38,669 bases of DNA from contig DXCX01000084.1 of NCBI GenBank assembly GCA_019115785.1, forward strand, positions 1 to 38,669, given 5' to 3'. The translations under genes were made by a program, and so were the position numbers. The number at the start of each line of letters is the position of its first letter. The first letter of the stretch is position 1. Of this stretch, positions 5,339-13,494 are shown one piece after another. The notes under the pieces are model-generated. The model was not told the DNA's origin. It made no database searches and saw only the letters and a program-made list of their open reading frames with translations. Source of the DNA: Candidatus Intestinimonas merdavium (lineage in GTDB: Bacteria > Bacillota > Clostridia > Oscillospirales > Oscillospiraceae).

Positions 5339-6286
5339 ATGAAGATCGTGCTTTTGGAGTCTCTGGGCGTGTCCGACGCCCTTTTGAACGCGTGCGCCCG
5401 GCCCTTTGTGGAGGCGGGGCACACCTTTGCGGCCTACCCCAAGGATACCGACCCCCAGGTCCAGCTGGAGCGGGCGGGGGACGCCGACGTCATCATGCTG
5501 GCCAACATGCCCCTCACGGGGGCGGTGATCTCGGGCTGTCCCAATCTGAAGTTCATCGACGTGGCCTTCACGGGGGTGGACCATGTGGACCTGGACGCCG
5601 CCCGGGCCAAGGGGGTGACGGTGTCCAACGCGGCGGGCTATTCCACCCAGGCGGTGGCGGAGCTGACGGTGTGCATGATGCTCGACCTGCTGCGCAAGGT
5701 GCCCCAGGTGGGGGAGCGGTGCCGGAACGGCGGCACCAAGGAGGGCCTGGTGGGCTGTGAGCTGGGCAGCCGCACGGTGGGCATCGTGGGGGCGGGGGCC
5801 ATCGGCACCCGCACGGCCCAGCTGTGCGCCGCCTTCGGCAGCCGGGTGCTGGCCTACAAGCGCCATGTGACGGGGGAGGAGCCCGGGTTCATGACCTTTG
5901 TCCCCCTGGACGAGCTGCTGGCGCAGTCGGACATCGTCTCCCTCCACTGCCCCCTCAACGACGAGTCCCGGGGCCTCATCAACGCCGGGACCATCGCCAA
6001 AATGAAGGAGGGGGCCCTCCTCATCAACGCCGCCCGGGGCCCGGTGGTGGACAGCCAGGCCCTGGCCGACGCCCTCAACAGCGGCCGGCTGGGGGGCGCG
6101 GGCATCGACGTCTTTGAGATGGAGCCCCCGGTGCCGTCCGACCACCCCCTGCTCCGCGCCCGGAACACCATCCTCACCCCCCATGTGGCCTTCGCCACGG
6201 CGGAGTCCATGGAGGCCCGGTGCCGCATCGTCTTCGACAACCTGAAGGCGTGGCTGGACGGCGCCCCCATCAACCGGGTGCTCTGA
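5339..6286 (+). CDS. D-2-hydroxyacid dehydrogenase family protein
   Basis: 315-residue NAD(P)-dependent oxidoreductase of the D-isomer 2-hydroxyacid dehydrogenase family, which interconverts 2-oxoacids and D-2-hydroxyacids in the cytoplasm. The nucleotide-binding domain has GIVGAGAIG at 148-156. The catalytic triad is present: R233 in NAARGP, E262 in FEMEPP and H282 in TPHVAF. The second Rossmann strand ends in AYKRH rather than the usual acidic residue, which hints at NADP(H) preference; this is inference. No ACT domain is present, so it is not the long form of phosphoglycerate dehydrogenase. The ATG follows GAAGGAGG. The gene stands alone between its own promoter and terminator. The exact substrate cannot be read from sequence. 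Confidence 0.85.
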   Translation: MKIVLLESLGVSDALLNACARPFVEAGHTFAAYPKDTDPQVQLERAGDADVIMLANMPLTGAVISGCPNLKFIDVAFTGVDHVDLDAARAKGVTVSNAAGYSTQAVAELTVCMMLDLLRKVPQVGERCRNGGTKEGLVGCELGSRTVGIVGAGAIGTRTAQLCAAFGSRVLAYKRHVTGEEPGFMTFVPLDELLAQSDIVSLHCPLNDESRGLINAGTIAKMKEGALLINAARGPVVDSQALADALNSGRLGGAGIDVFEMEPPVPSDHPLLRARNTILTPHVAFATAESMEARCRIVFDNLKAWLDGAPINRVL

Positions 6287-6321
6287 GCCCTTTCCCTGCA
6301 TGCTCCACAATCCCGGTGTCG

Positions 6322-6362
6322 AAAAACCGCGGTCTGGTGTGAAACCTGACCGTGGTTTTTTC
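6322..6362 (+). terminator. Intrinsic terminator
   Basis: AAAAACCGCGGTC and GACCGTGGTTTTT pair around a 13-nt loop; the T-run follows directly. It closes the dehydrogenase gene. Confidence 0.75.
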
Positions 6363-6372
6363 CGCCGGCCTA

Positions 6373-6381
6373 TGCTATAAT
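6373..6381 (+). promoter_or_regulatory. Extended -10 promoter TGCTATAAT
   Basis: TG-C-TATAAT is an extended -10 element 36 bp before the kinase-like gene. The -35 region is poor and overlaps the preceding terminator. Confidence 0.5.
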
Positions 6382-6416
6382 GAGGATAGAGAACAAGGGA
6401 TCAAGGAGGTATCGTT

Positions 6417-7010
6417 ATGGCCCATACCGTCATTACCATCGGCCGCCAGTTCGGCTCCGGGGGGCGGATCGTCGCCCAGCGGGTGGCGGAGTCCCTGCGC
6501 ATCCCCTTCTATGACAAGGCCGTCATCGACCTGGCCGCCAAGGAGACCGGCCTTTCGGAGGAGTTCATCCGCCAGGCCGAGCAGAAAAAGACCAGCAGCT
6601 TCCTCTACAACCTCTACATGAGCACCCAGAACCTGCCTGTGAGCGACCAGGTGTTCATCGCCGAGAGCGACGTCATCCGGAAGGTGGCCGCCGTGGGGCC
6701 CTGCGTCATCGTGGGCCGCTGCGCCGACTACGTGCTGCGCAACCAGGAGGGGGTGCTCAACCTCTTCATCCACGCCCCCCTGGACGAGCGGATCTTCCGG
6801 GCCAAGGAGGAGTACAAGGTGGAGGCCGCCGATGTGCGCGCCTACGTGCTCAAGCAGGACAAGCGCCGGGCGGCCTTTTATGAGCACTTCTCCGACCGGG
6901 TGTGGGGCAAGGCGGAGAACTACCACCTGGCCATCAACAGCACCATCGGCCTGGACACCACGGTGGATCTCATTCTGGCGCTGGCCGAGGAACGGGGGCT
7001 CCACAAGTGA
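6417..7010 (+). CDS. Cytidylate-kinase-like family protein
   Basis: 197-residue P-loop protein of the cytidylate-kinase-like family common in clostridia. The N-terminal motif TIGRQFGSGGRIVAQ is the nucleotide-binding loop; it has Gly-Arg in place of the usual Gly-Lys. IPFYDKAVIDLAA follows, then GPCVIVGRCADYVL and the C-terminal nucleotide-contacting helices with QDKRRAAFYEHFSD. True cytidylate kinases phosphorylate CMP. This branch is usually a separate paralogue of unknown substrate, so only the family is assigned. The ATG follows AAGGAGG. The stop overlaps the GTG start of the MATE exporter gene, so the two are probably co-translated. Confidence 0.8.
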   Translation: MAHTVITIGRQFGSGGRIVAQRVAESLRIPFYDKAVIDLAAKETGLSEEFIRQAEQKKTSSFLYNLYMSTQNLPVSDQVFIAESDVIRKVAAVGPCVIVGRCADYVLRNQEGVLNLFIHAPLDERIFRAKEEYKVEAADVRAYVLKQDKRRAAFYEHFSDRVWGKAENYHLAINSTIGLDTTVDLILALAEERGLHK

Positions 7011-8392
7011 ATCAACAGCCTGAAGCGCATCAGCACAGCCCCCGGGAGAACAAGATGGGGGTCATGCCGGTCAACCGCCTGCTCATCACCATGTCCCTCC
7101 CCATGGTGATCTCCATGCTGGTCCAGGCCCTTTACAACGTGGTGGACAGCGTCTTCGTCTCCTACATCAGCGAGGACGCCCTGGCCGCCGTGGGTCTGGC
7201 CTTCCCCGCCCAGAACCTGATGATCTCGGTGGCGGTGGGCACCGGCGTGGGCATCAACGCCCTCCTCTCCAAGAGCCTGGGGGAGAAGAACTATGAGACG
7301 GCCAACCGCACGGCGGTCAACGGCGTTTTCCTGGCCTTCTGCTCCTGGGTGGCCTTCGCGCTGCTGGGTGGCTTTTTCTCCCGGACCTTCATGGAGCTCC
7401 AGACCCCGGTGGCCAGCATCTCCGACTACGGCACCACCTACCTGTCCATCGTGGCGGTGGCGTCGGTGGGCATGATGTTCCAGATCTGCTTCGAGCGGCT
7501 CCTCCAGTCCACGGGCAAGACCATCTTCACCATGATCTCCCAGGCCACGGGGGCGGTCATCAACCTCATCATGGACCCCCTGCTCATCTTCGGCGTGGGT
7601 CCCTTTCCCCGGATGGGCATCGCCGGGGCGGCCTGGGCCACCGTGCTGGGCCAGATCGTGGGGGCCCTGCTGGGCCTCTACTGCAACCTGCGGATGAACC
7701 CGGAGATCTCCATCTCCTTTCGGGGCTTCCGGCCCAGCGGCGCCATCATCGGCAAGATCTACGCCGTGGGGGTGCCCTCCATCATCATGTCCTCCATCGG
7801 CTCGGTGATGACCTTCGGCATGAACAAGATCCTGGGGGCCTTCAACTCCACCGCCGTGGCGGTCTTCTCCGCCTACTTCAAGCTGGAGAGCTTCATCTTC
7901 ATGCCCGTCTTCGGCCTCAACAACGGCATCGTCCCCATCATCGCCTACAACTACGGCGCCCGGAAGCCGGCGCGCATCCGGGGCACCGTCAAGCTGGGGA
8001 TGCTCTACGCCGTGGGCATCATGGCGGTGGGGGTGGCCCTCTTCTGGCTGGTCCCCCGGCAGCTGCTGGGCATCTTCAACGCCTCCGACTATATGCTGGA
8101 GATCGGCGTCCCCGCCCTGCGGGTCATCAGCCTCAGCTTTATCTTCGCCGCCTTCGGCATCGTCACCTCCTCGGTGTGCCAGGCCCTGGGCAAGGGGGTG
8201 CTCAGCCTGCTGGTGTCGGTGCTGCGGCAGCTGGTGCTCATCCTCCCCGCCGCGTGGATTCTGGGCCGTGTGGCCGGGCTGAGCGCCGTGTGGCTGGCCT
8301 TCCCCTTCGCCGAGATCTTCGCCTTTCTCCTCGGCATGGCCTTCCTGGCCCACATCTTCCGCACCATCATCAAGCCCATGGAGCAGGGGTGA
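7007..8392 (+). CDS. MATE family multidrug/Na+ antiporter
   Basis: 461-residue integral membrane protein of the MATE efflux family, predicted with 12 transmembrane helices in two repeats. Diagnostic segments are PMVISMLVQALYNVVDSVFV near the N-terminus, GVGINALLSKSLGE, and GLNNGIVPIIAYNYGA at the start of the second half. MATE proteins export cationic drugs or metabolites in exchange for Na+ or H+; the substrate is unknown here. The chosen start is a GTG that overlaps the previous stop and follows GGGGG at 8 nt. An in-frame ATG at 7054 is the alternative. The frame is also open upstream inside the kinase-like gene, which is not coding. Confidence 0.9.
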   Translation: MNQQPEAHQHSPRENKMGVMPVNRLLITMSLPMVISMLVQALYNVVDSVFVSYISEDALAAVGLAFPAQNLMISVAVGTGVGINALLSKSLGEKNYETANRTAVNGVFLAFCSWVAFALLGGFFSRTFMELQTPVASISDYGTTYLSIVAVASVGMMFQICFERLLQSTGKTIFTMISQATGAVINLIMDPLLIFGVGPFPRMGIAGAAWATVLGQIVGALLGLYCNLRMNPEISISFRGFRPSGAIIGKIYAVGVPSIIMSSIGSVMTFGMNKILGAFNSTAVAVFSAYFKLESFIFMPVFGLNNGIVPIIAYNYGARKPARIRGTVKLGMLYAVGIMAVGVALFWLVPRQLLGIFNASDYMLEIGVPALRVISLSFIFAAFGIVTSSVCQALGKGVLSLLVSVLRQLVLILPAAWILGRVAGLSAVWLAFPFAEIFAFLLGMAFLAHIFRTIIKPMEQG

Positions 8393-8455
8393 GCCGTCCC
8401 CCCGGAGAAGACAGTCTGGGCTTGATTCCGCCGTCATCTGACGCAGCCGCGCTCT

Positions 8456-8508
8456 GTAGACAGAAACGGACCCGGCTCCCCAAGGGAGCCGGGTCCGTTT
8501 CTGTCTAC
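8456..8508. terminator. Long perfect inverted repeat, bidirectional terminator
   Basis: 24-bp arms (GTAGACAGAAACGG... and its complement) flank a 5-nt loop between two convergent genes. The right arm includes the stop codon of the GNAT gene. There is no marked T-run on either side, but length and position support shared termination. Confidence 0.6.
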
Positions 8509-8969
8509 AGGTCCTTGACCATGATGTTCTCGTGGATGCCGGGGAGGATGCAGTCGGGCACATAGCCCACCTTCCGAAAGCCCAGGGACTGGTAGAGGTT
8601 CTTGGCCCTGGGATTGAAGTGGCTCACCAGCAGGGAGCACTTCCTGTAGCCCAGGGAGCGGGAGACGCCGATGAAGATCTCCAGCAGCACATGGCCGACG
8701 CCCATGCCCCGGAAGGACTTTTTCACCCCCAGCAGGGACAGGTAGGGGAAGGCGCCGAAGAAGCCGTCGGGCACCACCCACATGCACCCGGCCACCTCAT
8801 CCTGGGAGGTAAGGGCCACCCACAGCTCGCCCCGGGAGATGGCGGTGGAGAGCTGCTTGTCCAGGCGCCCCTCCTGGGTGAAGTAGTGGTCGTAGAGGGC
8901 GCTGTCCGCAAAGACGGCATGGCAGGCGTCCAGGCGGGACTCGTCCGCCTTGGTGATCCGCACGTTCAT
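8505..8969 (-). CDS. GNAT family N-acetyltransferase
   Basis: 154-residue protein with the GNAT fold. Motif A with the acetyl-CoA pyrophosphate loop is at about 81-96 (SFRGMGVGHVLL, R87 to G92), preceded by the beta strand FPYLSLLGV. The C-terminal motif B region NPRAKNLYQSLGFRKVGY is typical. It transfers an acetyl group from acetyl-CoA to an unidentified amine. The gene lies 18 bp downstream of the Eis-type acetyltransferase gene on the same strand and probably shares its transcript. Translation ends inside the hairpin at 8456-8508. Length is normal for a single-domain GNAT. Confidence 0.85.
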   Translation of the reverse strand: MNVRITKADESRLDACHAVFADSALYDHYFTQEGRLDKQLSTAISRGELWVALTSQDEVAGCMWVVPDGFFGAFPYLSLLGVKKSFRGMGVGHVLLEIFIGVSRSLGYRKCSLLVSHFNPRAKNLYQSLGFRKVGYVPDCILPGIHENIMVKDL

Positions 8970-8987
8970 GGGGACACCTCATTCCAC

Positions 8988-10220
8988 TTAGAAGTAAGTA
9001 TAGTTTTTGGGCTTGACGCTCCAGCCGATGGCCCTCTGGATGTCGTCGGCGTAGCCGGGGTCGGAGAGGGTCATGCGGTCGTAGGCCAAAAATTCCCGCA
9101 GGGGGATGGCCCCCATGACCAGGGAGGAGAGGTCGGCGATGGGGGTGGAGAGGGTGACGTCGGGCTCCCCCCGGTCCACCAGGGCCACCCTGTCCCCCTC
9201 CACCTTCAGAAGGAAGGTGCCGTTGTTGTGGTCCAGGAAGGTGTCCCGGACCTGGAGGGCCAGGGTGAAGGGCCGGGACACCGGGGATTCGCAGTGGGTC
9301 TGCACGGCGAAGTACTGCCTCACGTCGAAGATGCGCACCATATAGCCCATGGTCTTCCGGCCGATCTCGTGGATGCAGCCGTCGTGGGCCCGGTTCTCGC
9401 CGGTGTCGGGGTTTTTGAACATGACGTGGAGGTACTCGTCGCTGGTGAAGATGCGCACCCGCTCGATCTGGTCCACCTGGGAGGCGAAGAAGGTCATGAA
9501 CTGCTTGAGGGTGTCGGCGTCCTCGTAGAGCATCTCCCGCACCATGAGGTCATGGTACATGTCGGTGTAGTGGTCCACCTCCACGAACTCGTAGGTGAGG
9601 TAGCCGGTGATCCGGCCCTCCCGGCGGCAGACCACCACGTAGGGCATATCGAAGATGCGGTGGGGGTCCATGTAGTGGTGGATGGTGGCGCCGTTGGTCC
9701 TCTCGGCCCAGGCGCGGTAGAAGCGCAGAATTTCCTCCTTGTCGTCGGGCCCGGCGTAGGACAGGCCCGACTTGTCCCCGAAGGAACGGATCATGCTGGG
9801 CCTGGGCTGGTAGAGGATGCTCTCGTTGCAGTACCCGTAGCCCATCTTCCGGTAGAAGGAGGGCATGAAGGGGTGGAGACAGCCGATGGCTGTACCGAGC
9901 TTCTGGTAATACCCCATGAGGACGCGGAGCATGGTCATGGCCGTGTGCTCCTTCTTCCGGAGGAAGTTGGTGGATACGTAGGCCGCCGCTCCCATGGGCA
10001 TCATCACGCCTCTGACGTTGAGGGTGAAATCCATCATCAAAACGGAGCCCACCAGGGTTCCGTCGTCGTCAAAACAGCCGAGGTAGCGTCCCTCGTCCGG
10101 CTGGTACAGCTCGCTTTCCATGTTCCGAAGGAGGGCGTCCGGGGTCTTGGACGGGAAGGCGCTCACCACGTTGCGGGCGAGCTGATCTCGTTCGGAGGGG
10201 AGAACGAACCTGATTTCCAT
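8988..10220 (-). CDS. Eis-type GNAT N-acetyltransferase
   Basis: 410-residue protein with Eis (enhanced intracellular survival) architecture: an N-terminal GNAT domain (about 1-150, with GVMMPMGAAAYVSTNFLRKK and GCLHPFMPSFYRKMGYGYC), a second degenerate GNAT domain (about 160-285) and a C-terminal SCP2-like domain (about 290-410). Mycobacterial Eis acetylates aminoglycosides and other amines. Clostridial homologues are common and their substrates mostly unknown, so resistance should not be assumed. The ATG at 10220 follows AAAGGAGTG. The frame continues open upstream through the promoter region, which is not coding. It is transcribed divergently from the eut locus. Confidence 0.85.
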   Translation of the reverse strand: MEIRFVLPSERDQLARNVVSAFPSKTPDALLRNMESELYQPDEGRYLGCFDDDGTLVGSVLMMDFTLNVRGVMMPMGAAAYVSTNFLRKKEHTAMTMLRVLMGYYQKLGTAIGCLHPFMPSFYRKMGYGYCNESILYQPRPSMIRSFGDKSGLSYAGPDDKEEILRFYRAWAERTNGATIHHYMDPHRIFDMPYVVVCRREGRITGYLTYEFVEVDHYTDMYHDLMVREMLYEDADTLKQFMTFFASQVDQIERVRIFTSDEYLHVMFKNPDTGENRAHDGCIHEIGRKTMGYMVRIFDVRQYFAVQTHCESPVSRPFTLALQVRDTFLDHNNGTFLLKVEGDRVALVDRGEPDVTLSTPIADLSSLVMGAIPLREFLAYDRMTLSDPGYADDIQRAIGWSVKPKNYTYF

Positions 10221-10356
10221 TGATACACTCCTTTGCTGGCAAACAGGGGAAAAAGGGGATGAAAGCCAGACCCTGCCCGCCTGCGCCGGCAAGGTCCGAC
10301 CGTTTTTTGCTGGAGGCCGGCTGGACGGCCTCCGCGCACCTGCTTTGACAACCTCT

Positions 10357-10385
10357 ATTATCGCAGTCTTTTCCGGCCTTGTCAA
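10357..10385 (-). promoter_or_regulatory. Promoter of the Eis-type/GNAT gene pair
   Basis: Minus-strand TTGACA, 17-nt spacer, GATAAT. The leader to the start codon at 10220 is about 130 nt without a recognised element. The promoter is divergent from the eut promoter at 10436. Confidence 0.75.
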
Positions 10386-10435
10386 ACCGTTTTTTGCACT
10401 TGTCACAAAACAGGCGGGAGCGCCGGAGAAAAAAC

Positions 10436-10464
10436 TTGACAAAAAGTCTTCCGTGTCGTAAAAT
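10436..10464 (+). promoter_or_regulatory. Promoter of the eut locus (eutG leader)
   Basis: TTGACA, 17-nt spacer, TAAAAT. Start of transcription is expected near 10471, just before the tandem hairpins. The promoter before eutS at 11818 has the same -35, spacing and -10. Confidence 0.8.
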
Positions 10465-10482
10465 TCTAGTAGCTGAAATTCA

Positions 10483-10579
10483 TCCGCGAGGTAGTGGGCA
10501 ATCAGCGAGGTTATGGATGCGAAGCAGCGTCCTGAACGGGGAATCGATCTATTCTGCGTTCAGGGCGCTTTTTGTTTTT
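10483..10579 (+). promoter_or_regulatory. EutV-type (ANTAR) antiterminator leader before the alcohol dehydrogenase gene
   Basis: Hairpin P1 (10483-10498): TCCGC, 6-nt loop GAGGTA, GTGGG. Hairpin P2 (10515-10532): GGATGC, 6-nt loop GAAGCA, GCGTCC. The 3' arm of P2 is part of the 5' arm of an intrinsic terminator: AGCGTCCTGAACG (10526-10538) pairs over 13 bp with CGTTCAGGGCGCT (10557-10569), followed by TTTTTGTTTTT. P2 and the terminator are mutually exclusive. This matches the known two-hairpin substrate of ANTAR regulators such as EutV: binding holds P2 and lets transcription proceed. Confidence 0.85.
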
Positions 10580-10630
10580 CGGCGGCGCCCGGGGGCGCCG
10601 GCCAATGTGGGAAAGGAGCGAAGAGAGCCT

Positions 10631-11764
10631 ATGAACTCCTTCAGCGTGCGTACCAGGATCATGGAGGGGGGCGGTCTGGAGACCATCGCCCCCAAGCTCC
10701 GCCGCGTTTTCATCGTCACCGACGGCTTTATGGCCTCCAGCGGAAAGGTGTCCTACATCACCGACGAGCTGGACAAGGCGGGGGCGGAGTACCGGATCTT
10801 CGACCAGGTGAAGGCCGACCCCGACGTGGGCACCGTCACCAAGGGGGTGGACACCATCCTGGAGTTCAAGCCCGACGCCGTCATCGCCTTCGGCGGCGGC
10901 TCCCCCATCGACGCGGCCAAGGCCATCGTCTTCTTCGCCGCCAAGGCCTGCGACATGCGGGACTGCATGTTCATCGCCGTGCCCACCACCAGCGGCACCG
11001 GCTCCGAGGTGAGCCGCTTCGCCGTCATCACCGACCCGGAAAAGGAGGTCAAGTACCCCCTGGTGGAGGACAGCCTCCTCCCCGACGTGGCCATCCTGGA
11101 CGCCGTGCTCACCGCCAGCGTCCCCCCCACGGTCACCGCCGACACCGGCATCGACGTCTTCACCCACGCGGTGGAGGCCCTGGTGTCCACCGCCGCCAAC
11201 GACTTCTCCGACGCGGCGGCGGAGAAGGCCATCAAGCTGGTGCGCAAGCACCTGCTCACCGCCTACCGGGAGCCGGACAACATGGAGGCCCGCCAGGGCA
11301 TGCACAACGCCTCGTGCCTGGCCGGCATCGCCTTCTCCAACTCCGGCCTGGGCCTCAACCACGGCATGGCCCACGCCCTGGGCGCCCGGTTCCACATCCC
11401 CCACGGCCGGGCCAACGGCATATTGCTCCCCTACGTGATGAGCTTCAACGCCGGCTGCGCCGAGAGCCTCACCCCCGTGGCCAGGCGGTACGCCAAGATC
11501 GCCCGCCTGCTGGGCCTGGAGAGCTCCAGCGTCCGCCAGAGCGCCCTCAACCTCATCCGCACCGCCCGGAAGTATGTGGAGCAGTTCCACATCCCCTCCA
11601 ATCTTCAGGCCGCCGGCGTGAACAAGGTGGAGTTTGAGGCCGAGCTGGAGGCCATGGCGGAGGCCGCCCTGGCCGACCGCTGCACCGCCACCAACCCCCG
11701 GCCCTGCACCAAGGAGGATATTCTCCAGGTCTTCCGGAAAGCCTATACTGGCAAGCTGCCCTGA
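10631..11764 (+). CDS. eutG: Iron-containing alcohol dehydrogenase of the eut locus (EutG/PduQ-like)
   Basis: 377-residue group III alcohol dehydrogenase that would reduce acetaldehyde to ethanol and regenerate NAD+ inside or near the microcompartment. The NAD-binding signature AFGGGSPIDAAKA is at about 87-98. The four metal ligands are present: D175 and H179 in DTGIDVFTHAVEA, H244 in GLNHGMAHAL and H258 in HIPHGRA. The ATG at 10631 lies about 12 nt after AAAGGAG, a rather long spacing. The upstream open frame runs through the terminator and is not coding. It is the first gene of the locus, behind a EutV-type leader. The name eutG rests on locus context; PduQ-like is an equally fair label. 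Confidence 0.88.
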   Translation: MNSFSVRTRIMEGGGLETIAPKLRRVFIVTDGFMASSGKVSYITDELDKAGAEYRIFDQVKADPDVGTVTKGVDTILEFKPDAVIAFGGGSPIDAAKAIVFFAAKACDMRDCMFIAVPTTSGTGSEVSRFAVITDPEKEVKYPLVEDSLLPDVAILDAVLTASVPPTVTADTGIDVFTHAVEALVSTAANDFSDAAAEKAIKLVRKHLLTAYREPDNMEARQGMHNASCLAGIAFSNSGLGLNHGMAHALGARFHIPHGRANGILLPYVMSFNAGCAESLTPVARRYAKIARLLGLESSSVRQSALNLIRTARKYVEQFHIPSNLQAAGVNKVEFEAELEAMAEAALADRCTATNPRPCTKEDILQVFRKAYTGKLP

Positions 11765-11772
11765 ATCCGGCT

Positions 11773-11799
11773 GCCGCGGCCGGCCCCGCCGGCCGCGGC
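11773..11799 (+). other. GC-rich hairpin after the alcohol dehydrogenase gene
   Basis: A perfect 12-bp stem (GCCGCGGCCGGC and its complement) with a CCC loop begins 8 nt after the stop. There is no T-run, so it is more likely an mRNA 3'-end stabiliser or pause than a full terminator. Confidence 0.5.
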
Positions 11800-11817
11800 C
11801 CAACGGTGAGAAAAACA

Positions 11818-11846
11818 TTGACAAGCCCTCTTTCGGCTGATAAAAT
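11818..11846 (+). promoter_or_regulatory. Promoter of the eutS operon
   Basis: TTGACA, 17-nt spacer, TAAAAT, the same form as at 10436. The expected start near 11853 lies inside an inverted repeat (11847-11885, arms ATACAAAAAGC and GCTTTTGTAT). Confidence 0.8.
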
Positions 11847-11937
11847 ATACAAAAAGCCCCGGTGTGGTTTCGGGCGCTTTTGTATAAAAGTGGCGGAAGG
11901 CGCGCCGTTAGTGCCGGATGCAGCGCGGATCGATAGG

Positions 11938-12016
11938 AAACGCAGGTGTTTGAGCCGAGCGATGGAGCTCCCAGGGATTGATGCTGAAGAAGATTGATCC
12001 TGCGGGGGCTATTTTT
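11938..12016 (+). promoter_or_regulatory. EutV-type (ANTAR) antiterminator leader before eutS
   Basis: P2 (11957-11970) is GAGC, 6-nt loop GATGGA, GCTC. Its 3' arm is shared with a terminator whose arms are AGCTCCCAGGGAT (11966-11978) and ATCCTGCGGGGGCT (11997-12010), paired with small bulges and followed by TATTTTTGT. The best P1 is AAAC, loop GCAGGT, GTTT (11938-11951); it is weak, and its loop differs from the GANGNA pattern of the other leaders. The element is solid for P2 and the terminator, and tentative for P1. Confidence 0.7.
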
Positions 12017-12056
12017 GTCAGGCGGTACCGCTGCACAAGGAAGGATGGAGAGCGCC

Positions 12057-12407
12057 GTGATCGAACTGGACGAGAAAAAACGAATCATTCAGGAGTTCGT
12101 CCCCGGCAAGCAGGTGACACTGTGCCATGTGATCGCCAGCCCGGACGACTCCCTTTACGCAAAGCTGGGCCTCATCGACGCCCGGGGGGCCATCGGCATC
12201 ATGACCATCACCCCCAGCGAGGCCGCCATGATCGCCGCCGACGTGTCCACCAAGGCCGCGGCGGTGGAGATCGGCTTCGTGGACCGCTTCAACGGCTCCC
12301 TGGTCATCACGGGGGACGTGGCCGCCGTGGAGGCCGCCCTTCACAGCGTCATGCAGGTGCTGTGCGACATGATGGGGTACAGCCCCACCCCCATGACCAA
12401 GACCTGA
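12057..12407 (+). CDS. eutS: Microcompartment shell protein EutS
   Basis: 116-residue BMC-domain shell protein, a circularly permuted bent hexamer in the family. RIIQEFVPGKQVTLCHVIA and GAIGIMTITPSEAAMIAADV match the EutS/PduU signature closely, and the length is normal. The GTG at 12057 is preferred because GGATGGAG lies 6 nt before it. An in-frame ATG at 12045 would sit directly on the upstream AAGGAAGG. It is the first gene of the second transcript, behind the EutV-type leader; eutP follows after 8 nt. Confidence 0.93.
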   Translation: MIELDEKKRIIQEFVPGKQVTLCHVIASPDDSLYAKLGLIDARGAIGIMTITPSEAAMIAADVSTKAAAVEIGFVDRFNGSLVITGDVAAVEAALHSVMQVLCDMMGYSPTPMTKT

Positions 12408-12415
12408 GGCGCGGC

Positions 12416-12862
12416 ATGGAGGAGAGAAAGAAGCGGATCATCCTCATCGGCCGCTCCGGGGCGGGGAAGACCACCCTGTGCCAGCGGATCAACCATGAGG
12501 ATCTATCCTATCACAAGACCCAGACCGTGCAGGTCATCAACCAGACCATGATCGACACACCGGGGGAATATCTGGAGCGGCGGTATTTTCGGGGGGCTCT
12601 GATGGTGACGGCGGCGGACGCGGACGTGATCGTGTTCGTCCAGGACGCCACGGAGGACGGGACCATGTTCCCGCCGGCCTACGACAGCCAGTTCGCCAAG
12701 CCCGCCCTGGGGGTGGTGACCAAGCGCGACCTGGCCACGCCGGAGCAGGTGGAGCGGGCCAAGCAATACCTGCGCATGGCGGGGGCCAGGCAGATGTTCG
12801 TGACCAGCAGCGTCAGCGGCGAGGGAGTCGAGGAGCTGCTGCGGTTTCTGGGGTACTTGTAG
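12416..12862 (+). CDS. eutP: EutP, small GTPase-like P-loop protein
   Basis: 148-residue Ras-like P-loop NTPase of the EutP/PduV family. G1 motif IGRSGAGKTT (11-20), G3 motif DTPGE (47-51) and G4-like TKRD (102-105) are all present. Family members are linked to microcompartment positioning or to acetate-kinase-type activity; the role in this species is unknown. The ATG follows GAGG that overlaps the eutS stop. A large non-coding frame upstream has been excluded. Second gene of the eutS operon. Confidence 0.92.
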   Translation: MEERKKRIILIGRSGAGKTTLCQRINHEDLSYHKTQTVQVINQTMIDTPGEYLERRYFRGALMVTAADADVIVFVQDATEDGTMFPPAYDSQFAKPALGVVTKRDLATPEQVERAKQYLRMAGARQMFVTSSVSGEGVEELLRFLGYL

Positions 12863-12903
12863 CGGGCGGACGGACGCCGGCGAGGCAAGGAGGAAGAAGT
12901 GGA

Positions 12904-13491
12904 ATGTGCAAGGACGGGATCCGGGTGGTCATCGCGGACGATGAGCCCATCACCCGAATGGACTTGAAGGAGCTGCTGGCGGATGAGGGCTACCAGGTGG
13001 TCGGAGAGGCCGCCGACGGCTTCGACGCCGTGGAGGCCTGCAAGCAGTACCGGCCCGACCTGGTGCTCATGGACATCAAGATGCCCCTGCTGGACGGACT
13101 GTCCGCCGCCAAGATCGTATATGAGGAGAACCTGGCCGACACGGTGATGATGCTCACGGCGTACAGTGAGCGGGAATTTGTGGAGCAGGCCAAGGACATC
13201 GGGGTGGCCGGGTATCTGGTCAAGCCCATCGACGAGAAATCCCTGGTCCCCAGCATCGAGCTGGCGGTGGCCCGGAGCAAGGACATGAAGAAGCTGCGCA
13301 AGGACATGCAGAAGGTGTCCGAGCGGCTGGAGAACCGCAGCATCATCGAGAAGGCCAAGGGCCAGGTCATGGCCCAGGAGGGCATGACCGAGCAGGACGC
13401 CTACGACTATATCCGCAAGCTCAGCCAGACCAAGAATCTGTCCATGCGCCGGGTGGCCGAGATCATTCTGATGAAGTCCGGGGGGCAGTGA
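12904..13491 (+). CDS. eutV: EutV, response regulator with ANTAR RNA-binding domain
   Basis: 195-residue transcription antiterminator. The receiver domain (about 1-120) has acidic pocket D12-D13, phosphoacceptor D57 in LMDIKMP, T85 and K107 in LVKPI. A coiled linker leads to the C-terminal ANTAR domain (about 135-190), seen in SIIEKAKGQVMAQ, EQDAYDYIRKLS and NLSMRRVAEIIL. In the known system, EutW phosphorylates EutV in response to ethanolamine. EutV then binds paired 6-nt-loop hairpins and prevents terminator formation. Three such leaders occur in this locus (10483, 11938, 14912). The eutW start follows 3 nt after the stop. Confidence 0.95.
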   Translation: MCKDGIRVVIADDEPITRMDLKELLADEGYQVVGEAADGFDAVEACKQYRPDLVLMDIKMPLLDGLSAAKIVYEENLADTVMMLTAYSEREFVEQAKDIGVAGYLVKPIDEKSLVPSIELAVARSKDMKKLRKDMQKVSERLENRSIIEKAKGQVMAQEGMTEQDAYDYIRKLSQTKNLSMRRVAEIILMKSGGQ

Positions 13492-13494
13492 GCC

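Noticed and set aside
8988-10220. Aminoglycoside resistance gene (Eis)
   Set aside because: Only the Eis fold and family are supported. Clostridial homologues have no established drug substrate, so a resistance call would go beyond the sequence.
11966-12056. Upstream in-frame starts for eutS (11994) and for eutP (11978)
   Set aside because: Both would extend translation through the EutV-controlled terminator and lack ribosome sites; family lengths agree with the downstream starts.
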